NCBI GenBank assembly: GCA_001574975.1
Contig: KQ965765.1
Location: forward strand, 125,899-189,898
DNA: 64,000 nt
Source of the DNA: Gonapodya prolifera JEL478
Lineage: Eukaryota; Monoblepharomycota; Monoblepharidomycetes; Monoblepharidales; Gonapodyaceae
Reading direction: 5' to 3'
Notes under the pieces: model-generated
What the model was told of the DNA's origin: nothing
Databases searched by the model: none
Seen by the model: only the letters and a program-made list of their open reading frames with translations
Program-made: the position numbers and the translations under genes
Shown here: positions 12,706 to 23,989 of the stretch, one piece after another
Numbering within the stretch: the first letter of the stretch is position 1
Layout: each line of letters starts with the position of its first letter

Positions 12706-12839
12706 TACCGGAATGTGGTACAATTTTGGAGTGACAGAATGGAGTGTGTGCATTAGGCAAATTGTGCAAATGGAATACAGACAAGTATTTATTAGCTTTA
12801 ATAATGTCTATTAGTTCTAGGCATGAAATAAGTCACTTG

Positions 12840-14169
12840 CTAAATAAAACTACATTCAATGTCCAGGATCCCATGATACTGTCCCACAACTCCAAACCCA
12901 GGTATGTGAAGAGCAGTTGGGTCATAGTTACCCCACTGGCCCACACCCATCTGCCCCTGCATCATATATCTAACCCCATTTACTGTCATTCCCAGTGCTC
13001 CATGGGCTAGCTTCTGCTCCGCAATATTCTGCTCCAACCACTTCCTCCGCAAGTCTTGGGAGTGCAATGCAACAAAAGTCATTGTGTTTGCCAACTCCCT
13101 GAAGACTTCTATTGCTTCCAATAGCACCTCATCATCCAATTCATCTGCCTGAGCAATGTCCAATGCATCCTGCAGCCTGGTCTCCATCCTCTTGTCCACC
13201 AACATCGCTCCTTCCTGGCAGTGTTTTGCAATGCTGCTGACCCGTATCTCCTCCACCAGTGCACCAGCCATGTCCTTAAGTCCACACAGCTCAGCAATTG
13301 CAGTCACGCCCCTGCTAGGGATTTAACTGCAACTGCTGCTGTGGGAGTAGCTGGAGACTGTCAAAAGAGGCAATTTGGCCCTCCCAACTCCTGTTTACAG
13401 TCACAGAAATTAATCATGTGTATCAAGAACAAAATTGCATGCCATCATTACTCACCTGCGGCTTCATCTGCTTCCTCTTCGTCCAATGTAATTTCCAACA
13501 TCCGCATCTCTGCACACTTCTGCTTCTGTCCTGCCTATGCACTTGTATTCTCCAGTGCCTTTGAAGCATCTTGAACAGCCTGGCTGATGGTGATGGTGTG
13601 TGCTCCCATTACAATGTGACCAGAAAAAATCTCATTGCAGGTGTCCCACAACAGGAATCCGCCTTGGCGGATCTTTGAGATCCTCTGTTGCTCATCTGTG
13701 ACCTTACCAGAAACAGTGCTGTGAGCCTGCCAATGAAATAGAAGGAAAATCAAAGTGAAATGTTTCAGCAGCAGAAAATGGAGCAAATGTCACCTTACCA
13801 TGATTTCTGCATCCCACACAACATCATCTGCTAGAAGCTGGCGTCATCCCATCCCCATCCACTGCATCTCTTCAGCTGTGAGCATGTCTTAAAGAGAGCT
13901 TGAATCTGGTAGTAGTGAGACTTGACCTTATTCATGTTGTAATGATCCCCTACAGCAGCCGCTGCCTTGAAAGCAATGGTTGCAAGGGTTTATCCTTATG
14001 GTTGGAGTCCACTGTTGCTCCTCTTTCCTTCCTGCACTTGAAATAGGAGGGCATTGACAAGGATAGAGTCCAGGGTGGCATTCCATGTTGCACTAGGTCC
14101 ACGAGTATTCGCTCTTGATGATGCTGAGCCATTTGCAATGGGGTTTGAGATCTCAAGAGTGTCTGCCAT
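12840..14169 (-). pseudogene. Myb/SANT-like partner protein of the Harbinger element
   Basis: The likely start is at 14169 (MADTLEISNP). SATWNATLDSILVNALLFQV then EGKRSNSGLQ follow, the first helix of the Myb/SANT-like DNA-binding domain common in Harbinger partners. NMNKVKSHYYQIQALFKTCS and GWGWDDASF match the end of that domain. A C-terminal conserved tail follows (GGFLLWDTCNEIFSGHIVMG, and DMAGALVEEIRVSSIAKHC) ending at 12840. Such partners are thought to guide the transposase to terminal repeats. A stop after DDASF and unclear exon joins suggest the gene is broken, although one or two extra introns could rescue parts. It lies convergent with the transposase. Confidence 0.7.
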
Positions 14170-14743
14170 TGTCAATGTGGTTTCAGAGCTTTTTGAAAAA
14201 GAGGCCTGGACCTCTTTTTCAAAAAGCTCCAACTCTGCAATTTTTTGAAGTCTTTTCTCTCTCAAAATGAACAGACTGAACGCACTTCTAACTTTACATC
14301 TGTTAAAAGACCTTTTTTAGATCCTTTTAGAGCCTTGTAGAACCCTTAAATGATTTTTAGTGCCAGACCCGCGTTTTATCCTCTAACTCTATTTCAGGCA
14401 AAAGATAGGGATTTAAAGAGTTAGATCGCCTCTTTTAGAGGCTGACCAAACACAACCGCAGCTACCACCACAAACCCCCGAACAGACAGATCAGGTAAAA
14501 CGGCCTTTTTGAGATAGAATAAATACAATCTAAAGTACCCTACTTAGGACATCAAACTGCTGCGTTGCAGTGGTGAAACTTTCCGAAAATCACCCTCAGT
14601 TTCAGATACAGCCAGCTCGCTAACAGCCCTAGATAGTTTGGACCGTCTCCAATTCGGTCTTAAGGTGTGTTCATATTGTTCTTGTATACAGCCGCTTCTT
14701 TTAAAATGGCTTTGGCACCCCGTCTCCTCTTGACGTCTTCAAC

Positions 14744-15180
14744 ATGAAGCCGGGATTCAACATCGTAACGTCGCGAAACATTCTTGTAGGGTCAGGTGGA
14801 GAACCTGTTCCAAAGAGCAGGTACAAGCTTCAGATCAGATACGACGACATCCCTGTCCATCTCACTCCGAGAAAACTTTCACGTGCGTGGATTGAGAACA
14901 ATGACCTGGTGTACCCCCTCTTTTGCGTACAGAAAGACGTTGTTGATTGTGAAAACAAGGCATATGCCTTTTCACGCTATTTTGATCCAAACCACCCCTA
15001 CAGTTCTGGGGCAGTTGCCGAATGTGGGATTGTTGCATGTTTGCGTTTTTACTACAAGTAGCTTGAATATGGTGAATCCCCCGTGTGGACGGTTCGCAAT
15101 CTACAAGAGCTGGCTTTGCGTGAAGTAGAGAGAGCACTTGGCGTGCCGCCGAGGGGTATTTGGAGTATATTCTGACCCCT
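14744..15180 (+). other. unidentified broken reading frame
   Basis: An open frame of 105 codons (ending in ACLRFYYK, TAG at 15059-15061) continues in the same frame after the stop with LEYGESPVWTVRNLQELALR and then VERALGVPPRGIW. The second segment looks like real protein (amphipathic helix, low stop density), so this may be an old gene split by a nonsense change. I do not recognise the family. It overlaps the far 3' end of the DUF1264 pseudogene on the other strand, so part of the coding look could be a shadow. Confidence 0.3.
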
Positions 15181-15249
15181 GATCTGGATAAACCCGAGAT
15201 GCTATTGGACATTACTTTCTATACAACGACTGTTATTGTAGTCGGGAGC

Positions 15250-15960
15250 TCACAACATTATGTGTGAACTCTCTTGCCATACGTTCCGACCAGCTTTAAA
15301 GGACATTATTCAGAATTTATCTCGACTTGAACTCTATATCGCACATTGCAATACACTATCCTCCTCGACACGTACTTGTTGCATTACTTGGATCTCGGCT
15401 TTGTCTCTCGCAACTTCTGGAACAAATTTGGATGTCGGAGTCGTGATCACTCCACCCATGACCTCGTACACGTGTGAGTGTCAAAATCTTTTCTGAATCG
15501 GGAAGATCTGAAAGAGGAAAAACGGGTTACGTCAGGGGATTCGGCATGGAAGGACGGTCTAATGAACAACTCACTTCGAAAGAGTCGCTCCGATATGATT
15601 ACTCAACACCAATCAGCCTTGCGTCTTGCGGAGATCCGCCGTAGATGATACACTGGCGGATATCCTCATTCATGTGCAAACAGAAGTGGTATGCCTCCAC
15701 CTGTAAAGTTTGAATCACCCAAGAAACCATTCCATCATCCACAAAACAAGACAAATGTACTCCGAACCGCCAACCTGCTTTCCAAGATCCCCACTGTATA
15801 AATAAAAACCGCAAACGTGTTCGTGGATCTTTTTGATCGGAGAAAAGGTCTGAATGACGGTCGATCCTGCTTCCAGAAGGCTGGACTTTGGAGTTTTGGG
15901 GTCACCAGGAATGGCACTCCCAATAGACTGTTTGACAGTCGAGCGTTTTGAAGAACGGTG
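15250..15960 (-). pseudogene. decayed DUF1264 / oil-body-associated protein 1-like gene
   Basis: Exon-like segments on the minus strand match the DUF1264 (OBAP1) family: [40 protein letters not shown], an intron ending TTTACAG, then [20 protein letters not shown] and [13 protein letters not shown]. The next family block (Y-M/I-I-S-E-x-L-F-R) is present only after a one-base frame change (about 15598). HSHVYEVMGGVITTP is preceded by TGA where the family has Trp and by another frame shift. LVGTYGKRVHT near 15290 is the C-terminal YGK block. At least three lesions make this a pseudogene. In plants OBAP1 binds oil bodies; the fungal role is unknown. The start codon was not located. Confidence 0.75.
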
Positions 15961-16041
15961 ATCGAGACAATGATAGAAAGACAAACGAATCAATTTCGTC
16001 GAAGTTTTACACATTTTAAACCTCGATCGTGGAATCCCTCC

Positions 16042-16573
16042 TCAACGACGCACCGTCGGCGGTCCTCCACCATCTCTCGCACCCTCCAAGCTCAACGCAG
16101 CTTTGAGCGATTTCACAGCTCCGCCTCCGTTCACGCCCCGATCCACATCCTTCCCCAAGGGGGTGATCCCAACACCTGCTTCAGAGCTTTTACTGGATGT
16201 GTCGGCAGTGGCGTATCCAGTAGCGAAGCCTGCGGTCTAGGAAGTCGAACAATAAGGGAAATAGAATGAATGCCCACCGATCGAAAAGAAAGCTCCACTG
16301 GAATGACATCAGCCAAAGGCGCCCAGCTGAAAAACTCACCGCCAGTCCCAAAAAGATCCCAACCCAAGACACCCACGGCCTCTTATCCTTTTGTTCCGCC
16401 GGGGCAGTCTTGGTCGCGGAATCGCCTCCAGGCCGGCCCGTGGCGACCGTCTGGGGCTTCACGTGGGGTGACGTGGTGTACCGAAGGCGGCGGAAAGAGG
16501 GGAATGGGAGCGAGCGGGACTTGAGAGCGGTGCGCTTGGTAAGAAGAATGCGTGTTTGGGAATGTGCAAGCAT
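16042..16573 (-). CDS. small protein with mitochondrial-type N terminus
   Basis: Two exons (16573-16340 and 16236-16042) give 429 nt, 142 residues, with phase closed. The N terminus (MLAHSQTRILLTKRTALKSR) is rich in Arg, Lys and Ser and has no acidic residue, like a mitochondrial presequence. One hydrophobic helix follows (WVSWVGIFLGLATAGFATGY), then a soluble tail with GITPLGKDVDRGVNGGG. I do not recognise the family. It could be an inner-membrane anchored protein or the N-terminal module of a larger mitochondrial enzyme. A longer in-frame start at 16639 exists but extends past the basic presequence. It is divergent from the HSDL2-like gene with 273 nt between starts, so the two may share control sequences. 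Confidence 0.6.
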
Positions 16574-16846
16574 TTCGAGAAAGTGGACAAGAGGTTGGGT
16601 TCTTGGGTGGAACTGTGAAGGAGTCAGCTTTGAATTCACTTGCGACTAAATCTAGTCTTTCCACTCAACGCGAATTTTACTTTGGCAACTAGCTCTCTGA
16701 ATAACAGAGCGCAATGTCCTCTTTGGAACAAACGAAAAATCCGGCGGCACCTCATTCTGCCGTTCCCGGGATCCATTTCCCCCATCGGCAAAGCTCTTCT
16801 GTTCCCGCACTCATCCACCTCCAAACACATCCACACACCCACAGAA

Positions 16847-18493
16847 ATGTCCATGAAAGGCAAAGTCGTCTTCGTATCGTGAGTGTCGCTTCACGCTCTC
16901 TCCTTCGCTTCCCAAACCTGAGCGCCATCAATCCACACTCTCCCAGCGGCGGATCGCGCGGAATCGGGCTCGCGACCGCCATCCGCTTCTCCCGCGAAGG
17001 ATGCAACATCGTCATCACCGGTTCGTTCCCTGTTCCCTGTTGCCCTTCCCAACGCTTTCCCTCCAATCGGGATTTCGGAACCCTCACTCCCGCAGGCAAA
17101 ACCTCCACCACGCACCCCAAACTCCCCGGGACGATCCACTCGGCTGCTCAAGAATGTCTCGACAACGGAGCGTCGGGGGCTCTTGCGGTGCCTTGCGATA
17201 TTAGGGACGAGAAGCAGGTTGTGGAGGCGGTCGCCAAGGCTGTGGAGAGGTTTGGTGGGATTGATGTGTTGTTGAATAATGCGAGTGCGATCAGTGAGTC
17301 TCTTTCCTTGCGGACGAACTCGGGCCTTACAGAATGAATAAGTTTGATGAACATTTGCCGGCAGGTTTGACCCCGACGACCGAGACGGACTCCAAGATGT
17401 TCGACCTCATGAACCAGATCAACTTGAGGGGGACTTGGTGAGTACTCGTTTGTTCCGCTGTATGTACAGGGTCTTCCCCAATGCATGGATCTCACCACGT
17501 TTCGAAAACGCATGCAGGCTCGTCACCAAATACTGCATTCCGCATCTTATAGCGTCTGCCAAGCGAGGACGGAACCCGTGAGTGTATGTTATACCTTGGC
17601 GAACGATACAACAGGTGTCCGGATCCTTGAATTTCTCAAACTTCACCGTCAACCTGTCGCTCGACTCAACAAAAAAAAAAAGACACGTCGTCAACATGTG
17701 TCCGCCCATTACGCTCGAGCCCGAGACGATCGGCGGGAAGACTGCGTACATGATGGCCAAATACGGAAGTAAGTCGACTTGCAGTTTTCGACCATTGTTC
17801 TGCGGGCCGTCTTCGTCGAACTTAACAAGATTTCCCGGGCGTCTAGTGTCGCTCCAGGTCCTCGGCCACTCGGTTGAGCTGAAGGAGCACGGTGTGGGCG
17901 TGAATGGAATCTGGGTGCGTATTTCAAGCATTAGACTATCACGCATGCACAATTGGCTGACATCACTTGTCCACGGCACTTTGCAGCCAATGTACCCCAT
18001 TTGGACCGCGGCGCTCAAGAACAGACTGGGCATGGAAGCGTCGTGGGCTATGAAGCCGGATATCCGTAAGTTCTGAACGAAGTTACGCTTGAGCCATATT
18101 ATGGTCTGATCAGCAGTATATGTGGTCGGAAACTTGCAACGGCGACAACTTCAGACGCAGATGCCATCTACACCATTGTCAACCAGCCGTCGACGGAATA
18201 CACTGTGAGCCGACATTCAGCCCTCCCACCTCCTTCGATCTCATGAATTCACATTCTGTCTCGACATTCACCCTCATTAATTACAGGGCAACCTCACGAT
18301 CGACACCGCCATCCTGGCCTCACAAGGCATCACTGACCTGACGCCGTACCAGATCGACCCTACGCGGTCAGCCCCCTCGCTTGAAGAGGCGCGCTTCGGA
18401 GCGAGTAAAGCACATACGTTCGCATTGCCGGGGAAGAAGGTGCTGCTGAGGCCGAGTACGGATTTGTTGGCGAGGAGTAGGAGTTCGTTGTAG
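16847..18493 (+). CDS. HSDL2-like short-chain dehydrogenase
   Basis: Ten short exons (16847-16878, 16947-17020, 17096-17293, 17365-17437, 17518-17577, 17683-17768, 17847-17914, 17987-18065, 18155-18204, 18287-18493) sum to 927 nt, 308 residues, phase closed. The protein reads like the hydroxysteroid dehydrogenase-like 2 family. It has the cofactor loop SGGSRGIGLATA, the signature KTSTTHPKLPGTIHSAAQE, DVLLNNASAI, PHVVNMCPPITL and AYMMAKYGMS (Tyr-x3-Lys catalytic pair), then ADAIYTIVNQPS near the end. HSDL2-type enzymes are NADP-dependent and usually peroxisomal or mitochondrial, linked to fatty acid metabolism. This protein lacks the C-terminal SCP2 domain of animal HSDL2. One acceptor site follows a run of 11 or more A, which is unusual. 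Confidence 0.88.
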
Positions 18494-19032
18494 GGGTGTG
18501 GGTGTGCTTAGAAGTTTGTTTTGGGTCCTGAGCAGTCAAGTATTTGAAATGGCAAGATTGATGCATTTTAAATCTCAAACGGTGGAGTCCTTTGTACTCG
18601 ATCTCGAGGACGTCGGAGCGATGAGTGCCATTGTTTTTGGTTCGATGTAAGGTTGGGTGTGGGACCTCAACCGCGACGGATGAAGCCGACATAGAATGTG
18701 AGATACTGTCCAGTGAAGCTCCACCATTAGTATTGTAGCCCTACTATACTGCTAGGTTTCATTAGCATTACAATGACCGCGGAAAGGGCGGGACCGGACC
18801 TCGTTCCGCCACGCGCCACACCACCTCTGAAGGATCTCCGTAAACGACCGAGAGGACTCCGCACGCTCAACACCCCGCGCTCTCGCTGCGCAATCGTCCC
18901 TTGTGCCCGTCGTCCCCTCTTTTCCGTCTTCCGCCAACCCGGAGTGCGATCGCAGCAGCAGCGAGGACAGCGGGATTACCACTCGACACCCTCGCACGGC
19001 CACGCCCTCACAGGTCAGCGGCAGGACGTGCA
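18494..19032. other. intergenic, no gene seen
   Basis: About 0.54 kb between the HSDL2-like stop and the start of the Pro/Ser-rich orphan. GC content rises sharply from about 18.8 kb into the next gene. Open frames here are compositional. Confidence 0.4.
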
Positions 19033-21622
19033 ATGTCGTGCTGTTTCGGCGAGGAGGAGGATCCGCGCGAGAAGCTGCGGAACGCGATCAAGGCGGGCGC
19101 GATTCGGGTCACGGTGTGTGGCGGTAGTTTCCCGGGGATGTCGTGATACCCTGCTAACGAGAGAATCTACCCCTACGTACCGCTTTGCGTCGCTTTGTTC
19201 GCGTGGTTCCGTGGTTCCGTGGTTCCGTGGTTCTTTGCGGGAGGATAGGTTCGGCAGGATACGTTCCAGGCGAGTCGAGTCGTCGGCCAGTGGAGTTGGA
19301 GAGCACCTGGGCTAACCTCTCCACCCCGATTATTTCACTGGCATGCTAGCATGTTTCTCATATGGACGCCGGAGACTCCAAACCCCACCCGTTAGGCGGT
19401 GTTGGGTCGCCCTTGAACTTGAAAGCTCTCGACGTAAGTCGCTTTTGTGGGAGCTCTAGACAAGGTCGGCAGAAGAGAATAATTCAATTTTATTTGAAAC
19501 TAGACCGAAACGTACAACCACGTGCGGTCGCTTCAGGAATATGCTGCTGGTGTTTTACGAAATGGTGAGTCGACCCGTGGATGTGGGAGACATGGAAGGG
19601 ACCATTGCGCGGGACGGACACAACACCAACGCTCGCCAAAGGGTCCGATCTCTGTGCAATTTTAGCCGTGCTGAGTTTGCGCAACTACATTTGGTTGCGT
19701 TAGCTTGACCTTCAGGAGACGTGTCAGCTTGATACACAGGATGTGAATCTCAACTGCCTCCTCTTCCTTCAACCCCTCAAGACACCTACCCCTCCACACT
19801 CCCACCCGCCATCCCCTCTCAAGCCCACCTCTCACCTTCTTCGGGCGCCGGTGGGGCGGGTCGGCGCTCCCTCTCGCGTGACCGTGGCGGCGAGCACCAC
19901 TACACCTCATCCGGGTCCCTGACCGCTGCAAGCCCGTTGCGAGAAACGCGGTACGGCCGAGGGTCCAAGGACGGCAGCGGCAGCGGCGGGGACTCGAGCA
20001 GTCCGACCAGCACGGAGAACGGGACCGAGTCGAGCCTCGTCAACGGGAACGCGGGTGTATACGCCATGACGTCGATATCCAAGCAGAACGGCAGCTCCTA
20101 CCCACACCAACACCCAGGCAACGAACCCTCATGGGACGCCTCGACATCCACCGCCACGGGCACGACGACGCTCGCCCGGATGCGGCACTCGGTGTTTCCG
20201 ATGGAAGCTACGGGGGACGCCATGCTAAGCGTGCGGGCATTGGACGCGCTGGGTACACAATCAGTCACGCTCGGAAGCTTCCACGCCGCCAACGCCGCCG
20301 AACTCGCGCCAGAAGAGCGGCCCCTCTCCCCCGAGCAGCCCGACCCCGTAACAAGCCACGTCCTCCCCTCAACCACCACACCGGCGCGCCCCATCTCACC
20401 CTCGGCCGAATCCACCATCACGACCACCACCACCAACAACCCATACCCCCTGCGCTCATCCTCGGCTGCCGGGTCGACTTCGGCAGACCTGACCCGGTCG
20501 CCGAGCATTTTGTCGGGGCCGAGCACGTACAGCTCCGTTGCGGGGTCATACGCTTCGACCATGGGAGCGGGTGGGCAAGCGACAAGGCAGCAGCAGAGTG
20601 GGTCGGCGTTCCCCCCGCCGGCGAGGAGGGGAAGTCCAGGGCCGGGGAACGCGGATACGTTCCCTCGCCGTAGTGATCCGGCGGCGTCACGAGCTCCACC
20701 GAGCAGCACGCCCACCTCAGGCACCAACAACACCTACGGAACAGAATCCCTCGGCCGGCGGTTACCAAGCCTGACCTCTCTCTCGTCCACCACAACTTCC
20801 TCAACCATCAGCGCGGCTCCGATCAACCCCTACACCTCAGGAGCAGGAGCAGGAGGGGGCCAGCGCGCAGTGTACTCCAAACCCCCCGCCGAGTTCCTCG
20901 CCGACCAGCCTAAACGCATCGCTGCACCCGCAGTACCCGTCTCGCCTCAACTACCGCGCTCGCCGCAGATGATGCCTCCTCCCAACTCGCCCACATCGTC
21001 CGTGTCGTCGTATGGGTCGGGCTTTGCGGGTGGAAGGATGGAACCTCCCGGCCGGTCGCCCATGCTGAGACCCGCTACGGCGGCACCCTTACCCGTACGG
21101 CCTGCGCCTGGTCGACCGCGGCCGGGCGGACAGGGCGGAGGTCTGTGGTCGCAAGCCGCAAGCGGCGGGGCGGGCGTGGGTGACATGGACACGGCGTCGG
21201 TGTTGTCGGGGTCCGACGGACTTCCGGTGTCCGAAGAGCGCCCGCTCTCACCGACCGCCCCGCCGTCGATTTCGTCGCTCGCCTCGCTCGCCCGCCGACC
21301 TATCATGCCCACGGCCGCGTCTCCACCACCTCCCGTGCCCGTTCCCACATCACCGCGGGGCCCGCAACCTACGCAAGACTACTTCGTGCCCATGAAAGGG
21401 GTTGACGACGACAGCGGCGGCGGCGGCGGGGTGAAACGCAACGCGAGCATGAAAGCCGAAGTGGAGTCCCTCGCGCCCACGGTGCTGTTCAGGAACATGC
21501 CCGCCGTGACTGTGCATGCCGGGACGAACGGGACGGGGCGGAGCTTTCCGGCGGCGGCGGTCAAGGTGAATGTGAATGTGGCCCCGGGGCAGGCGGCGGC
21601 GTTTGTGCCGTGGGGGAATTGA
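19033..21622 (+). CDS. Pro/Ser-rich orphan protein, 702 residues
   Basis: My model has four exons (19033-19113, 19350-19433, 19504-19564, 19740-21622), 2109 nt, phase closed. It starts MSCCFGEEEDPREKLR, where the Cys pair near the N terminus could be lipidated. A short folded-looking part follows (LKALDTETYNHVRSLQEYAA), then about 600 residues of low complexity rich in Ser, Pro, Thr, Gly and Ala. That part includes two copies of an EERPLSP motif and several SPR or SPQ proline motifs, ending PGQAAAFVPWGN. I recognise no domain. The exon 1 join is the least sure part; an alternative start is the ATG at 19362. A disordered signalling or cytoskeletal adaptor is possible but is only inference. Confidence 0.6.
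19203..19234. repeat. tandem repeat, 8-bp unit x4
   Basis: The unit gtggttcc is repeated four times in a row, the last copy with one change, inside the first intron of the Pro/Ser-rich gene model. It is a simple slippage-type repeat. Confidence 0.85.
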
Positions 21623-23439
21623 GGTGTATTGTGTGTGAGGGTGGGAGGTTGGAGGACAGAGACCCGGCTGCGTTGTATTTAATCAACGCCTATGTGGACA
21701 CGTACGGTCGGTCAAGGGAATTGTTCTTCCACGGTGACATTTTTTATCGGAATGGTGATGCGTAAGGTAACGGCCGGTGGGGAGGAGGATGTGTGGATGT
21801 GCACAAGTATGAGCATGCAGATGTACTTTTGATATACATTCGTCTGTGTTATGGATTTTTTTTTTTTCCTCTTCTCGGCTCTCATCACAAGGCAGGGTAG
21901 CTGATTCGTTGGGGTTCGTGGCGAAATGCGTGGGGCAGTGAAGGGAAGTTCGAAATACATGTCTCTGGCACGCTCATCAACCTGCGCCACCCACCCGACT
22001 TGGTAGAGGTGGGATGCAGGCCGTTGATAAATCAATGGCACGAAATTCCACACCACTCACGCCACAACCACGCACCGCAATGTGAAAATCTCTACCCTCA
22101 TGCGCCACACACAGAAAAAGGCGCCCTTATTGGGCAAAGATGCTTCATATTCTGTGATAATCATCAAAGGAAGAACAGTTGGTGGTCGACCACAAGGAGC
22201 AGCTGATCAAGATACTATCTCTCGCGTAAAGCGTCCCCACTGCGTTAAGCCGTTGTATCGACCGATGGTTGAGCGGTCGGACAAAATATTCCTTTAACAT
22301 AGCGAACGTAGTGCCGTGACAGTTACCTCACTGCTTTTTCCAAGTACACGAACAAATAGGAAGCATAGTCTTGTCAAATGCGAGACAAATGAAACGGTAA
22401 ACTGATGGTGTGGGGTAACAGGGCGGTGGGAGCCGTGGGGTGTGGAGAGAAAGCAACTCGAAGTGATTGTGCATGACGGCAGCTCCTGAACGGTCGTAAC
22501 CTGAATGACGTCAACAAATTCATGCCAAAGTATTATAAGAAACACGAAGCTTTCTAATTGACAAACGTGGAGTGATGTCACTGTTGATGAAGTCTGGTAC
22601 AATCTGCGCCTCCACTTACATTTATCTGAACTAGCCTGTGTGATCGTAAAACCGACGTCTTGGCTTGTTGAGCAAACCTCAGCATATTTGCTTGAGCATT
22701 ATGTACAGCGCTGACAGTGAGAGATGTACGGTTGGTTGTTGCAAGGAGATTGCGTCATGTCCAGATTATCCTTTCGCATCATCTTTCACTTACAATTGTC
22801 AAACCTACAACAACTAGACTACAGTCAGTGAGTTTTGCGACCGCGCTCGTATGTGACAGGTATCCCAGCCGTCGTTTTGGAACATTGCAAAATATGTCAT
22901 TGAAACCAGTCAACCTAAACCGCGCAGAAAGCACATTTCATATCCTCTTCATAGAGGTGTATCCACAAACCGAGGTGATTTACACGTTCAACGTGGAGTG
23001 ACACCCCTGTAAGGACCGCTCTACTGCCATCACATGATCTTCGCGACTCAGCGGACTCAACTAGCATACGTTATTGCAATGCCGATGGCGTAGCTTGTTG
23101 GGCAAAATCTAACACGTGCGCATGTGAACTATGCACAAAGCGGGCCGTGGGATATTATGCTCAAAATGCACCATGTTGCTGAGTTGCGGGGAGACTTTGG
23201 AGAGCACAGTCGTACCATATCTGATGTGGATCGACGAATTTGAGCAAGATGACTTCAGACTCCAGACACTCCGACCTTCTCAGCCCATTTCTCCATATAG
23301 TCAAGCTATGGTATGGGTAATGGGACAAAAGAATTTATTTGCCACAAAGCAGGACTATCATACTCCTTCTGAAGGGAAGACTGCCTTGCACTCCTCTACG
23401 AGAACAAAGAGTAAATAAGAGTCCGAGGTAGGCAACAAT
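21623..23439. other. intergenic, no gene seen
   Basis: About 1.8 kb after the Pro/Ser-rich gene. It starts with a probable 3' UTR and has a short T run at about 21855. No frame above 114 codons has recognisable protein sequence. Stretches near 22450-22600 resemble parts of the dispersed repeat that follows, but too weakly to annotate. Confidence 0.4.
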
Positions 23440-23950
23440 GAGCTGCTGCATTACGTGTGCAGGACTGCCATCAACAGTACTGTTGGGAATTTGTTACGAA
23501 AGCTCAAGAGATGACCTACCACTCAAATGGTATCTGGAAAGAGCGCGTCCAAAAAGCATATCAAAATTGCAAGGCTTGCGAACATCACAAATGGGGAGTG
23601 GTGCCCTTTTGTATATCGTGCTGCTCTTGCATCTAAACACATTCAATGACAGGTGGCCTCTATCTCAAACTCCTTCGCGCCAATGTGACACCAATGGAGT
23701 GGCAGAATGAGTAAAATGTGGCAAGTGTGTGTATGTGCGTTGTAGCGTATGTATTGTGTGCAAAGGGCAGAATGGGTGATGGAAGGTGACCTCATGTTAC
23801 CATGTAACATAGGTCATGACGCATAAGAGCAGTTGTACACTGCTCCCTGTCTCGTTTAGACGTTTTGAAGATTGTAGTGCGAAGCCCCCTCTGAAAACAG
23901 TTACATAAACAACCGTACAGGAAGCATCATTCATAAGTTACATACTTACT
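23440..23950 (+). repeat. unclassified dispersed repeat, copy 1
   Basis: This copy shares an ordered series of blocks with copies at 24.0, 25.1, 26.3 and 41.9 kb: gagcgcgtccaaa, then aaggcttgcgaac, then gtggtgcccttttg, a middle part around cagaatgagtaaaatgtg, and tgtattgtgtgcaaagggca. A frame is partly conserved between copies, so it is probably a degraded coding element rather than a satellite. It ends near acaggaagcatcattcat, which is matched by copy 5. I cannot assign a family. Confidence 0.7.
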
Positions 23951-23989
23951 AGAGGGAAAAAACCAAAAGCAAAACGAGCAACGTCGGGC

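Larger units (their letters stand above)
11560..14460. mobile_element. PIF/Harbinger DNA transposon, inactive
   Basis: This is a two-gene element: transposase remains on the plus strand (about 11590-12705) and a Myb/SANT-like partner on the minus strand (about 14169-12840), arranged tail to tail as in PIF/Harbinger elements. The right edge is placed just after the stretch cctcttttagaggctgacca (about 14430-14449), which looks like a terminal sequence with an internal palindrome. I could not find a matching left terminal repeat, so the left boundary is approximate and may have been lost. The element sits directly at the 5' end of the Argonaute pseudogene. Both genes carry stops or frame changes, so it is non-autonomous or dead. 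Confidence 0.8.
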
